DNA of 64,000 nucleotides from Didymodactylos carnosus (taxonomy: Eukaryota; Rotifera; Eurotatoria; Philodinida; Philodinidae), in the NCBI GenBank assembly GCA_905250885.1, contig CAJNOQ010000057.1, forward strand, positions 1-64,000, given 5' to 3'. Position numbers and translations under genes: made by a program. This document shows positions 37,601-50,653 of the stretch, piece by piece (positions within the stretch are counted from its first letter, which is position 1; the number at the start of each line of letters is the position of its first letter). The notes under the pieces are model-generated. The model was not told where the DNA came from. It worked only from the letters and a program-made list of their open reading frames with translations, and ran no database searches.

Positions 37601-40600
37601 CTTCTGCAATATTTCCATTTCGTTTTCGATTACGCCTATGTTTTTTTTTCAGAGAAATTATTAAGGCGTGAAGCATCAGACTTTATCACGCTTCACAAAT
37701 TCATATTCTACGCCGATGAATATTAGTCAGTTGATTATATATACAGAAATCAATAGAGTTTTATGTAATTAGTAGAAGTAGTATTGTTTGTTTTTTTTTC
37801 TTTTTTTTGGAAACTAGCCATAAATTTTTCTTTTCTTCTCTTAACACAAGTAGAATATTTTTTTTTTCTTCTCTAACATGTATTTTTTCTCTTTTTTTTT
37901 TATCGATAAAAAAAATCTATCATGTAACTATAACTTGTTTTTAGACAACATCATCATCAAGACATATTATTCTGATTTATTTCTTAAATCTATTCTAACT
38001 AATTATCTATGGCAAAAAACAACAACAGAGTAAAGAGTCATAGTAACTATATCAAATAGTTTGTAAAACATTATGGTCAAGTTGTTGCTGATAAATACAA
38101 TGCTTATTACTACCTTGCTGAAAACACATGAGAAAGACGATTTGAATTGAATGAACAAAAATCATAAGTGAATCAACTGAAGGATTAGGTTTATTTAAGA
38201 GATAAATTGTACTTTCAACATACTTTTATGGATATCAAAAAAAAAAAAAAAATAAGTTGATTTTCGTTTCTGTTCTAGTCTATAGAAATTGTTATAGTAT
38301 TTGTAACAAAAAAAAACAAAAAAATATTGGAAGATATTAAACTATAGAACAAAATTATAGTGCCATTTGTAGATATTTCATGAATAATTTTGTCTATAAA
38401 CAAAGACAAATTTTTTTTTTTTTGATTGATCACAATGAAGAGAAAGAACGGAGGAGACTCAAAAAATCATACGTTTTCATATATGCATATTTCTTCTATT
38501 GAGACCATCTGTGTCTCTAATAGAATGCAAAAAAGTAGTAATAATGTAGGCAGATTATTGAGTTGACACAACCTCACACCGTCATTAACACCTACGAGTA
38601 CGAAAATGAAAAGTAACAGCATACATGTTAAAATGAAAAGAAATTATGATAACTTTCGACGTCATAAAATATGCCTCTCATTATTTAAACGGATCTGTTT
38701 TTATTGAATTTAATTACATGATAGGCAAACAATCAATACATCATCATCATTGTTCCTATGCACTCTAGATGAGATCAATTTTCGATAATAAAAGTAATAG
38801 ATGAAAATGTCACATTTTATTCGTGGGATTTTCATAGTTCACAAAAAAAACAAGCCTCATTTATTTTCAATACGTGATAGATTTTGTCTCTCTGTATCAA
38901 AAGAAAAATGATAATTTCTACTCAGAAATGCTTACGCAAAAAAAATAAAATGATGTCTTTTTCTTCACCTCATCAGTGATTGCAACGAAATTACTCAAGA
39001 TCTTTTACTCTTCTGACTTTATGTTTAACAACAAAGTATAAACTAAAAACATTTTTTAAAGACTTGATTGATTGACTTAAGTTTTTTGTCTTTATGATAA
39101 ATAATAAGATGTGGTACAAAAATAGTAAATTGTAGGTTAAAGATGAAACAGTAGAAAAAAGTACATAAATACGCATACATACATACACTTATACTCGTTT
39201 TATTAAACAGCAAGAAAAATTAAATTGAATAAAGTCAATATCATACTAATTCAAGATAAATATTCTTTTTTTTTTAAAATTAATGTATTGACCTTTAAAA
39301 TCGATGTATTGACCATATCAATGTATTTATCTAACTCATTCAATTTATTTAGATAAATGTCTTGTCAGAGTACAAGTTCAAAAACATGAGGATTTATAAA
39401 AAAAAAAAAAATGAACAGGTGCCCAAGCTACAGAAATATAAGCTCATGACATGAAGTTTCTTTTTAGAGAGAAACGTCTTCTTACATACGTTGTTTTTTG
39501 TTAAATATTTAATAAAATTGAGAAAATTGATCAATCAGACGTATTTTACGACAGAAATATTGAGTTTTTCTTTTGGATTTTAGAGTGAGTTTTTCATTTT
39601 GAGATTTGTTTACATGTGAAAATCTATGTTTTCACTATTGAATGTTAGAAAATGCTTTCAAGGTAGTTCGGACAACAGTAAAGGTTTACTTGATAAAAAG
39701 ATTAGTTAAACGTTCGAAAGAGAACTATTAGCTTCGTGTTAAATTCATAAGGATATTGAAAAGCTGTATGTTTTTTGTTAGTGGTTTCCCCGTGTTTCTA
39801 TTTGTTTTTTTATCCTATAGTCATTTTAATAAAGGTAAATTTAAACGAAAACAAAACCACTTTAACACATAAAAGGGAGTAGTGGCTTTCATGTATGTAA
39901 AAGAAATTCTATTTTTATTTTAATCCACATACGAATGTTTATGTGTTGTATTTTTGTACAACTATTATAAATGCGCAGATTTAAATTTTAAAAACGATAC
40001 AAATTGAAAAATGAACGATAAAAAATCGAATACTTTATATAATCTTTACTGTAGAACTCCACGTACGCATATAATGAATCACTATGAAACAAGAATTATT
40101 CAAGGAAAAAAAACAAATATTCAAAGACCATAATTACAAAAGAAGTAATATGTCTAGGGGAAGTAAATTTCTATTATAATAGTATTATCAAATACATCAT
40201 ATAATAGACGTCTGTCAAATAGACAAAGAAATCATAAATAAATGATAATAACGAAGTAAACACTTTCACATCGTTTTAGCTTTCATAAAAGCATAATCAG
40301 GTAAAATATATTTATGGTCTACTTGCTTTTCGCATAATGACATTAAAATAAGCTAGATACTAATATATAGTTACGAAATACAAATTATAAAAATCTTTGT
40401 CCTTAATGAACATATTTTGCTCGAATGATATGATGTTCTTTAATAATATTCACTAGTTAATGAAAAGTGTCTCACTACTGCTCTACATTTCTAAATAGCT
40501 AGAAAATCTTTATAAAATGAATCACAATAGTAATTGACACTGTTATCTAGATTTATATTAGCCATGCTCCGAGACTTTCGAAGCAAGGAAAATACGCAAA

Positions 40601-41606
40601 TTTTCAGAGTAAACACAAACGGGAAAGTAAATTGTAATAAATTAAAAGCAACGTGGCTATTTTTTCATTCACAGTGTATTAAAATGACGTATATTTTGAA
40701 TTATAAAATTTAGTAAACATTATCGAACGAAAAACCGCAATTATTTGATTTGTTGTGCAAGTTTAGAAAAAAAGTTATTACATCATACAGAATCAACTAA
40801 TGATCAATAGAGAGATTCAAGTAAGCCATGACCATAGATTTCTTAATAATCATATGAATGAATAACCAATTCTTTGCTCTATAATAGTAAATATACATAA
40901 CAATTACTTACACAACGTTTTGAAATAAACAATCAAATGAATCATTGAAAATACTTTTAATTGGTTTGTCCTAGTTCTTTCAAAATCAGATGATGTAACT
41001 CATAAACATTAAGCAAGACTTTCACTTAACATTCAGATCAACAACTTTTTGTTCAAAAAGCTCTTCTTCAGTTCATGAGCAATCTGAACAGATATTTTAA
41101 GCGCAACTATTATTGATCAATCACATACTCAGAAACCTTTAACACAGAAGTACGGAAAGCTATAATAGGCGATTATATCTCCTTCACACAAATCAAGCAA
41201 TGTTAAATAAAAATATTAGTTATTCATTTACATCTCTATTTACTGCAATAACCCAAAACAATAATATATAGATCGATGTGGTCGATTCAGTCAATTTATT
41301 CGAACTCCACGAGTTCAATAAACTTATTGAATATTCCACAAAGATAAAAAGTAAAATCAAAATTTCTATTGTCGTTCTCTCATATTCTGTTCTTTATTTA
41401 ACAAGGAATACATAAGACAATAATAGTTTTTGCTGGTTTTCGCCTTTTAGAAAAGTCTATTATTGAGAAGTTCATACATATTGCTTAAACAGATACATGA
41501 TGACATATAGCTATAGCAAGACAGAAAGAAAAACAAATAGTTATTAGCAAAAAAAAACAATAAGAAACGACAAAATAAATATATTTTTTTTCAAAAACTT
41601 TTTAAT
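34622..41606. other. Seven-kilobase gene desert
   Basis: Upstream flank of Tob and downstream flank of TSC22. No exon-like stretch found on either strand. Contains (TA)n near 34826-34856 and 36124-36139, long A/T homopolymers (37790-37910, 38230-38250, 38407-38422), GA tracts (34858-34875, 36640-36650) and one small palindrome at 36263-36312. Distal regulatory DNA or untranslated exons could be here but cannot be read. Confidence 0.5.
36263..36312. repeat. 50-bp palindrome with internal direct repeat
   Basis: Arms 36264-36278 (taatccggaggttgt) and 36297-36311 are exact reverse complements. The centre carries a second gttgtccatgaca phrase, so the hairpin also contains a short direct repeat. 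It is bounded by ttaa on both sides. Confidence 0.85.
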
Positions 41607-44600
41607 TCAAGTGTTTTGCAATGTTGAATTCAGAGGAGCAGAAGCTGTTGCTGTTGCTGAAGATGAGGGTAAAGAAAGAAGTTGACTAGTAGGTGTGATA
41701 ATACTGTTCGCAATGGGAGCAATGATTGAATTTGCTGTAGTTGTCATCATATTTGAAGACACGGTACCGTCTATGTTGCTGTTATTATTAGTAGAATTAG
41801 CATTGATTGTAGGATTAAACTGAGCTAAAATTTCACTCGGAACATGTTGACGAAGATAGTCACGCTCAAGTTCACATAAAGATATTTTTTCATTTAATGT
41901 TTTTATTTGTTGACGTAAATCGACAACTTCTTCTCGTACAGCAGATAATAAATGCATTTTGACTAAATCCTAAATAAAACGCATACAAACTAGCCTTGGT
42001 TTTTAACTTTTTAGAAGCACCAATGCTCTTTCTGATGCAGTAAATGTACTTCATCAGATTAAACAGCTTTGTAAACATACCATTGCGGCTGAAATCTTGT
42101 TGTCAATATCAGTCGTACTATAAAAGAAAACAAAATATTAGTTAGTTTAAACTTTATTGAGAATAAGGAAAGAATATAATAAAGAGAACTGAATAATTAT
42201 ATATATATAAATAAATTAAAACAGTGTTCGAACAACTTCGGAATAGATTCACGCAGATTCTTTCTACTTTTTACACCAGCGACAGTCGACACGATCTTAC
42301 TGTCCATGCAATGCTGTAAAACTTGTGATTATATTCTATGGTTTTCTCTCGTTTTAGAAGTATCAATTTTATATTCATGTAACTTACTTGACACTCACTT
42401 GGTAACTTTTGACATTGAATTAGAATCTGAGAGTCAAGCTTTTGATCATGAGCGAGATTCATTTATGAACTTCGAACTTGAGATATATAGTACAAAATAA
42501 ATTCAGCAGAAAATAGAAGATTTTAAACCATCCATCATTCAGAGTCGGTTTTAGGTTATAACCGAGAAATATCTAAAATACAATTTTTCAAGCAATTTTT
42601 TCTCAAGTGCATGATTGAACAGTAGATTTTTTAATCAAACTCGACACATGTTTTTCTGAAAATAAACTGTGTATTGTTAACACATAACTCAACGAGCTTT
42701 ACAGCATAGCATGGACATAATGAGATCGTGTTGACTTTCGCTTGTGTAAAAAGTAGAAGAATCTGCGTGAAAGTATCCTGAAGTGCGGTGAGAAAGCTTA
42801 TAGATTATGTATAGATAAATCCAACTAAATGATATTGATTAATTTTCATGCCAGGAAGCCGATATAACTGCGATTGAAAAATCTCTTTTATTTTATATTT
42901 AAACTTGAGTACAGTAACCTATACATACTTGAACACATGAGTTAGCAATATTTCATATAAAGATATATTGGTGGCAGTAGAAGTTAGTAAAAACATTCAA
43001 TGACTTGTTTCACTATAAAGCACATATCTTACTCTCAATTTATTCTCAATTTTAGACAATATTTCAAATAGATCAATAGCAATTTACATTCAGTATTTTA
43101 TCCAAAGAGAAGACCATAGAGGTACCGCCCATTCAAAATTGACTTCATTGTTTTAGAAAAATTGAGGACACAGTGGCTATGGTCAAATTATATCTTTTTT
43201 TAGTTTCTGTATATGCAATGAGTGAGAAAGAGTTAAAGAGATACGATGCGATGCGCTATGTGAAAGAAATGAAAATGAGTTATGTGCGAGATATAACGAA
43301 TAAAAAGAGAGGCTAGAAGTTTACCTATGCAAGCTTACAGAAGTTGATAAATTCTTTTAGAACGCTTGCCTTCTCGGAATTTCCAGCTGTGTAAAACATA
43401 AACAATGTGTATGCCGACAACATGCTTTTTCCAAAAACGATTAACACTTCTTATTCTGAAACGCATCACTAGTAGAAGAAATACCTTAGTTTTTCTATAA
43501 ATCATAGAATATCAAATCCCGAACTAAGCCGCTTCAAAAGAAAAGAAAGGCTGTTTACTTAAAATTGATCAAGCAAATTAATTAATTCAATATCAGATCT
43601 TCAAAAAATCAAATAAATACCTTAGCTGACGAATCAATCTGAATGAAAGAGGAATGACGTTCACAGACTATTTTCATTTTTGTATAAAAAAGAACAAAGT
43701 TCTTACTTGTGCTGCTTAGTTGGTGTGGTTAATTCTTTTAATATTTCATTTGCTATTTCTTGATTTTTGCTTTCATTCCCAGTACCAACATTTAGCAATT
43801 CCATGGCCACAGCAGCTGTAGCGGCTGCTGTTTGAGCTGTTTGTGATAGGTTTAACGGTGTTGTCGTCATATTCCAAATATTGTTTAAAGTTGTCGGTGT
43901 AACGTTTTGTGGTGGTCGAAACTGTGGTATAATAGGTGAAAGAATATGTTGAGGCGTGGTAGTCATTGGTGATGTCATTACACTACTGGATGTGTTTGAA
44001 TCTTGGGATTTTCCTATTGATTCGTTCGTTAATTTCGGTGGAATGTCTGATATAGATTTATCGATAGTCTGACCGATTGTTTTCAAATCATGCGTTGTCA
44101 CTGGTAATGATTGAATCGGATTTTTTATCACTGAAATTTGATTCGCGTTTGTTAAATTATTTTGTTGTTGATTATCGTTTTCCTTTTTAGATGGTGATGT
44201 TAGTAATGGCTTTGTTTGTTCCGAAGCAATTTGTTTTTGTTGTTGCTGTAGTAGTTCGGAGACAAGTGATTGTTGTTGTTGTTGTTGCTGCTGCTGCTGT
44301 AGTAGTTCAGACAGAAGTGATTGTTGTTGTTGTTGTTGTTGCTGCTGCTGTTGTAGTAGTTCAGAGACAAGTGATTGTTGTTGTTGTTGATGATGGTGGG
44401 GGTGGTGGTGTGAAAATGATGAATATTGATTTTGAACTGATGACGGAAACTGTTGCCCAAATAGATATTGCGCTAATTGAGAATTACTTATGGCATCACT
44501 GGTACTATATAAATTATTTGATGAAACATCACCATTATGGTCAGGACCTAAGTCATGGAAAAAATAAATAATAGACTTACATAACATGGCATTTTTGTAA

Positions 44601-45589
44601 CGCAGCAATGCAGTATTTATGAAAAGCATGCTCGTATTCATACGTCGAACGACAAACTTACCAGTATAATTGGCGTCTAAATGTTGCCGAATATTATCGT
44701 TTAGATTAGCAGTTGATGGAAGAGATAAATAGGGCGGCATTGACGTGGATGGATTTAAACCCATTTGAGCCTGACTAGCAGCCATCGCAGCTACCCATTG
44801 AGCATATTGTGGAGTTGGGAATGGATATTGTGGATGAGGATAAAAACTTCCAAATCCTGGTGGAAAATATGTTAGATTTGGTACAAAAAGTGATTGATTT
44901 TGAATATTTGGAATTGCTAATGACGGTGAATACATTAAACCGGGTGGTGGCATATTGGCAGCGGCCTGAGTAGCTGACAATCTTTGAGAGGCTGCGACAG
45001 CTGCTGCTGCACTAAAAAATAGAAAATTAGTGTGAATTAATAACCGAGTTAGTATACGTCAAACTGAAGGAGAAAAGCAAAATTGTAGCGATGTATTTGA
45101 TCGGAAAACCTACGCGGCCGCAGCGGCAGTAGTCATTGTTGTGTTATCGACATTTGACGTTGTTGTTGTACTGGTTGTGAGAGGTAACGATGGCATGGTT
45201 ATTTTTCCGTCATTATTCGTTAATGATACGGGAAAACTTATTGTATTAACACCGTCACTGTCATTCAAATCTGCCGGCGGTTCATAGTCATTTATCTTCC
45301 ATCGACCTCGACCAAAACTTCTATCGACTCTTATCATTTGAAAACGCCCGGGATTATTACTGTCATCGACAGCACCCATCGTCTCATCATTCTGTATTGT
45401 ACCGGGACTTATTTGAAATTTTGTATCAGATCCTTGCAGATTAGCATTTGATAGTTGTTTTTGTGATGTTATCACTGTGGTTGAAGGTACTGAACTATTG
45501 TTATTGATTGTTGAACTAGAATATTCTAACGGTTGGTCTACTCGATTATTCATGTCTGTTGTTCTGCTAATTAAAGCATTTGAGAACAA
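41607..45589 (-). CDS. TSC22D: TSC22-domain protein, long form (5 exons)
   Basis: Minus-strand exons 45114-45589, 44662-45011, 43707-44547, 42081-42117 and 41607-41969 join in frame to 688 residues. The last two exons encode the TSC box and leucine zipper: TDIDNKISAAM, then DLVKMHLLSAVREEVVDLRQ and a zipper ending LAQF, almost as in vertebrate TSC22D1-4. Near residues 95-115 RFQMIRVDRSFGRGRW matches the conserved upstream box (RFR-x-x-x-L...RGRW) of long isoforms. Between lie Ala/Gln-rich and prolamin-like stretches including three SL[VL]SELLQ units separated by poly-Q. TSC22 proteins dimerise through the zipper; long forms bind NRBP and WNK pathway proteins (family knowledge). The 37-base exon 4 holds most of the TSC box. 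An alternative start is Met13 (45551-45553), just after an acceptor-like ttaattag. The 114-base intron 2 is in frame and stop-free. Confidence 0.9.
42235..42784. mobile_element. 550-bp TIR element in TSC22 intron 4
   Basis: The ends are inverted repeats of roughly 80 bases (42235-42318 against 42700-42784), sharing ctgcgtga-a near each tip, then taaaaagtagaa, then gatcgtgt-gac and catg-acagc-ttttacag words, at roughly 85 percent identity by eye. The interior has no transposase. This is a non-autonomous DNA element lying in the intron between the TSC-box exon and exon 3. Target duplication not readable, so superfamily unassigned. Confidence 0.75.
44228..44400 (-). repeat. CAA/CAG repeat tract coding poly-Q with SELL spacers
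   Basis: Within TSC22 exon 3 the coding strand alternates CAA/CAG runs of about 10-12 codons with three nearly identical SLVSELL or SLLSELL spacers, an imperfect tandem repeat of about 60 bases. Interruption by CAG/CAA mixtures and the retained spacers argue for duplication of a unit, not simple slippage. Confidence 0.85.
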
Positions 45590-46682
45590 AATCGTAATAT
45601 CATTTTAGACTGGATTTAAGATTGATAATGCTAAGATAATTAAAAGAAGCATTAATCTAAAAATAAATTAAGTTTAAAAACTGAATTTTTATTGGGTAAA
45701 GTTTTTTTTGATCATTGGATAATCTAATTAATAGCCTGAGTAGCACGTTCGTTCTTACTGCCAACTAATAGAACATATACATCAAAGAAAAAGGCATAAA
45801 ACCATTTCTAAACTGTTCTAATTCAGAAAATTAAGTACTAACAAACGCTGCCTGTCTGTTATATAATAACTCTAATAGCTCAGATACTCTTCCACGAATC
45901 AAAAGAAAGTGACAAGATTTCACTGATACATAAGTAGAATCTAGTAAAAAGACATTAAGCAATATTTCTTTCTTTTCACACACAGATCAACAAACTGAGT
46001 TCAATTTGTGCACTCTACATCCCTATAGATAGATACCTACTAAATATTATTTATAAGTTCTTTCTCTATACGTGGGTTTCATATACAAAAAAATGTAACG
46101 AAATGTCTTGAATTTTTCGTTACTAGATTCGAATTCATCATCATGTAATACGTAAAACAAGATCATTTACGATGTTAGTACCTTGTAATGGCATCGATCG
46201 TATCAAAAAGATATGATGCTTCAAAAAATAGTACTGTTTTAACAGAATCAAGCAGTTTTAAAAAATTGTATAAACAAAATCTTACTCATAATACTCGCTT
46301 ACATATATCTGAACCCTTTTCGTATGCGTTCTTGGCAAAAAATTTTTGGTTAGTTTATTTCGTAAAAAAAAGTCAGAAATATTGAAAAATGCCTTAATTA
46401 ATATCCTCATCATTTCTATTATATACTAGTAAAAGATCATACACACTGGGTTGAAGAAATACAACGATTTTTTAATGTATGCACAACCTAAATGGAGTAA
46501 GAAACACGGCGCACACACGAAAGATAAGTTAGTATTTATTGTAAAATATGGTTAAAACAGAAAATTAAGTTAACAAGTCAAGACAAAGAATACATAGAGA
46601 ACATGTACACATTCAAAATAGACGATAATAATCGAAAAAACACCGGGATAATTAACATGAAAAAATGCATCAGTTCTAAATA
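45590..46682. other. Intergenic between CCZ1 3' end and TSC22 start
   Basis: Same-strand neighbours (CCZ1 upstream, TSC22 downstream in transcription). It should contain the TSC22 promoter or a 5' exon and the CCZ1 3' end. A short AT-rich plus-strand frame at 46188-46385 looks like chance. Nothing else recognised. Confidence 0.5.
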
Positions 46683-49600
46683 TTATTCAATTAAAAATAT
46701 GTTACTAAAATGTGTTGCACATATCTGTTTCACTTTATCTAAATAAAATAAAAACAATTATTAAATAATAAGAATGATCGATTTCTTTTACCATTAATTT
46801 CTTTCAGATTTGCATTCTTTTGATTAACAATCATTAATAATTCACGTAAATCTGAACGTTTAGCTATAACCCATGGATCGTTTTCACGTTTAACCATTAA
46901 CTCGGCTGTTGAATGAAACCTGAAAAAAAGAAGTTACAATTGTTAGCAAAGTCAACATTGATAAGTTTTCAAATTATATTCTACGACACAAATCTATTTG
47001 ATAGAAATAAATATGCAGGAAAAAAAATACAGAAGATGAATCTTTGCAAAATGATTGCAAGTAAATTGACATGACTAGTCTCCAATATTTCAGAAAATGA
47101 TTATACCATTGCATATCTTCAGCTAGTGTATTAACAATTCCAGCCATATTACTAATGGGTTCTTTTGTCCAGTCAACAGTTGATGAATGTGCCATATTCA
47201 TTTTGTTAAAATATATTGTACGTACGTTGGCATCACCTGTGCTTGATCTAGAAAATAGACAGAAATAATTCATAATTATAATTTAATCAAACAATTCGTT
47301 ATAAAACATACTGCGGATATTTTTTACGTGCATATTCTTCTAAACCAAGAGATATGTCGTCTAATTCTTTTTGAAGCATATCAACTAATTGCAATGCTAT
47401 ATTCGATTGTTGATTATTGTCATCAGAATCTTGATCATCTAAATAGATAGATTATTTAAATATATTATAAGAATTTGAATTATTTGTTTTCATATCAGAC
47501 AGTTATGCAAATTTCATCAGAAAATGATTGATGATCAAAGAAAATATTTATCCAAAACTTTTTTAAATATTTTCGTGTTTCTCAATTTACTTTAAAAAGT
47601 GGATGAAATGAAACCAAATGTTTAATTACCATTTAGAAAAAAATAGATTGTAATATAATTTAAATGTAATATAATAACTCGATGTGAAACAGGTGGATTT
47701 CCCAAGTATAATTTTTGTGAATTAGATGGTGGTGGCGTGTTTGTTATTATTGTTTCATTTGGACTAATATCGTTTGCATTGGCTATCAAAAATCTATATT
47801 AATCAATAAGAATGTTGTACATTAATTCTTTATTTTTCTGCTGAAAATCAAAAGCAAAAACGGCTAGTAGTAGCGCGTTTGAGCATAAATCTAAGCGATG
47901 TATAATAATAAATGTGAAAATTAATTAAAAATAGACAACTAATACTTACTGTGGTGATGAATTTAATGGTGTATTTTTCAAATAAGACCAATGATAGAGT
48001 CGAAAAAATGCATAAACAATATTTGTATCGTCTTGTTCCAGACCACTCCTAAAAATAAAAAAAAATGTTAGGTAAGTGAAACTGAAAAACATAACATGAT
48101 GGATCACATACCAAAGTAGTTGATCTTTATATAAAAACATTGCCTCATTTAAAGAACAAAATTCTAATTCTAAACGTCTCAGTAGTGACTGTACTCTCAA
48201 ATACATTTTTCTTTCCACTGGTAAAAATGGTATGCCATAATAAGATGAATCTATTGTAGCATTCTGTATTGCACTTAACAAACGAGTTTCAATAAACTAA
48301 AATAAACATAGAAACAAATAAACATAAAAAAAAAGAAACTCGAAACTTTAATGATAGCTTTACGTTGGTTTTTATATGCATAGTTTATGAATATAAAACA
48401 AATCAACTTTCAGAAATGGTTTAGCCTCGATTCGTCCCTCATAAATTTTTATTCTCAATTCGTCCCTTAAAACGTTTTTCTTGATTCGTCCGTCATATGC
48501 ACACATAGGCTAAATTATTCGGCTTTTAAATTTATTTAATAAACTTTGTAAAAAAGAATAATAATAATAATTAACAATATATAAACAGCTACAATTTAGA
48601 GCTGTTTAGGAGGCCTAAAAAAAAGAAGTTCACTAACCTATATAAATTTACGGATATTCAGTACTAGGGGTACACAAAAATTCTTCAAAAATGTTATATT
48701 TCACTCTCACTGAACGTGGTAAGCCAGTTTTAAATTATAAAGATTATCAATATACTAAAAAACGAGAACATAATCGATAACTCAATTTCAATTCCAAAAA
48801 TTTATCCTAAAGAATTGATGTCTTGTGGATATAGTGGTATTGTCGCTGTTTATGTATTATTAATTATTAGTGTTGTTTTAGTTTATAAGTTTATTAAATA
48901 AATTTAAAAGCCGAATAATTTAGTCGATGCGTGCATATGAGGGACGAATCAAGAAAAACGTTGTAAGGGACAAAATGAGAAGGGACGAATTGAGAGGACA
49001 CCTTCACAAAGTAACAATGTCGACTAAAAAAATTTTTTCGAACACTTACTCTATCAAAGTGGTTTTTTAAAACAATTTTTAATTCTTCTAAAGCGCCACT
49101 CAGTAGATATACTGATATTGTTCCATGCAGCAACTAAACAAAAATAATAAATACTGAGCGAAAATAAAATACAACAAATAGATACTCTACCATAAAATAT
49201 CGATGACTCAGTTTCAAAATTGGCATCATTAAACGATCATTAATACTGTCATCATAATACTCCGTTATTAAACGATCATCTTTTTTTCGTTCAAGAGATG
49301 GTACAAAAAGTGTCTAAAAGTAAGTAAAACAAATAATTATTCATCTTTAACATGAAATAAGAAGATGTAAAACGGCAGAATGTTTCTCTTTTGTTTTTTA
49401 ATTTCAAATAACATTTCTGATATGCGATTATATATACAATTGACTTACCATAGCTATAAAAATGTCATCTTCTGCCTTATGGAATACCAATCTTGTTTTT
49501 TGAAAATGAACAGTTTCACATGGACCATCTAATCCAAATGTCCTATAAAATAAAATTAAAATAAACACAAGAACATTCTAGTAAATATGTACAACTATCT

Positions 49601-50653
49601 CATCCCAATTCTCTATTATTAAAGACATAAGTGCTACGGTTATCGAAATAAATTTGTTATTGCTTTATTATTTCATCTAACTTAGTTAAGAAATATATTT
49701 AGCTGCAACGAGAAACAAAAGTGTTGTCTATTTCTTCTTATTTATCCAAAATAGTATAAAAGACAATAAATGTTAAAAATGAGAATAGCAATGAAACAAG
49801 AACAACAATTGTTAATACAATAGTCAAACGTCTTGTTATATGAACGTAGACTAAAGGACGTACAACTGTCACTCCACCAATTTCCAATTTGTTATTATAA
49901 GCTTGGATTTTTAGTGAGCAAATGACACGATTATTTGACAATGCCTGTGAAAAATGTGTGATTATTCGAAATGATAGAATATAATATCACAAACGTGCAT
50001 ACAATAAATAAATAATAATCATCTTGTGATATTAGAATATAATTGTTTAAATTTCTAATTATTCGTTGTGACTTTTGGTCGCTGATTTAAGTGTCTAATG
50101 ATTTCATGTGATCCAAATGAAATATAATTTTCTATTAGATTATCGTCCAGTATTATCATGTCCTCTATGAACAAGAGCCTTATGCATGAAATTTGGATCA
50201 GAATTTCTCATATCTTTTCACTCATAATGGAAAAACAAAAACTTTTTATTTATTATAAAAGCTAGTAACTTAGATCAACTAGTAATTGAAGAAAAAAACC
50301 CGAATACAACCTTTATTAACTGAATTTATTTGACAAAGTACAAATCTTTTGAATTTGTAAAATTCCCTTGCATATCACTAGCAACGAATGAGAGAAAAAG
50401 ATTTTCTTACTCGGTGAATTTTACAAGAGCTTCACAATAGCCAACATTGCTTATTTTATTGTTAGTTTCTGTACCATGTGGATAGTAATACAAGATTTTC
50501 TTCTCTTCCTTTGTAAAATAATAAAAAGTAGATCAACTTAAGTATAAAAGAATTGGTTGATGGCATTACTTCTCCTTCTCTTCCTGAGAGTAATGGGCAA
50601 TAAATAAAATAATTCATGAAAGAATTAGCTGATAAACGTTCTGCACTAATCAT
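46683..50653 (-). CDS. CCZ1: CCZ1 vacuolar fusion protein (12 exons)
   Basis: Minus-strand exons 50570-50653, 50411-50508, 49449-49542, 49191-49313, 49050-49133, 48112-48296, 47950-48048, 47630-47793, 47312-47438, 47107-47247, 46792-46919 and 46683-46738 join in frame to 460 residues (human about 480). Matches along the whole length: EEKKILYYYP near residue 29, ISNVGYCEALVKFTETF, the block FLPVERKMYLRVQSLLRRLE, then FLYKDQLLWSGLEQDD, IYFNKMNMAHSSTV, WVIAKRSDLREL, NQKNANLKEIN and the C-terminus ICATHFSNIFLIE. CCZ1 pairs with MON1 as the guanine-nucleotide exchange factor that loads Rab7 on late endosomes (family knowledge). All introns are GT-AG; most are under 160 bases, but intron 2 (868) and intron 5 (753) are enlarged, the latter by a TIR element. 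The first ATG follows an acceptor-like ttgtag, so a non-coding 5' exon is possible. Confidence 0.95.
48425..48997 (+). mobile_element. 573-bp TIR element with FLYWCH-like start, in CCZ1 intron 5
   Basis: Terminal inverted repeats of about 110-120 bases (48425-48545 and 48885-48997) contain several gggacgaat-gag words and the shared tract aaagccgaataattta. The right copy has lost a short segment. Inside, a plus-strand frame at 48691-48780 reads MLYFTLTERGKPVLNYKDY and ten more residues before a stop; the RGKP-x-L-x-x-x-x-Y-x-Y pattern is the opening of a FLYWCH zinc-binding domain, a domain often carried by MULE-type transposons. The element is a deleted, non-autonomous copy antisense to CCZ1. 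No target duplication could be read, so MULE assignment is inference. Confidence 0.7.
49738..49944 (-). other. Exon-like frame with membrane helix in CCZ1 intron 2
   Basis: After a good acceptor (tttttcacag just upstream at 49945 on) 68 codons stay open to a TAA at 49738: a hydrophilic ALSNNRVICSLKIQAYNNKL followed by a polar strand and a 25-residue hydrophobic helix (LTIVLTIVVLVSLLFSFLTF). Composition is protein-like. Slightly upstream, around 50080-50200, another short coding-like piece (NLIENYISFGSHEIIRHLNQ) occurs. It could be an alternative terminal exon, a nested gene or a relic. I cannot assign a family. Confidence 0.35.

Noticed and set aside
44191-44571. Plus-strand frame of 126 codons rich in valine
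   Set aside because: It is the antisense reading of the TSC22 CAA/CAG tract and has repeat-derived composition.
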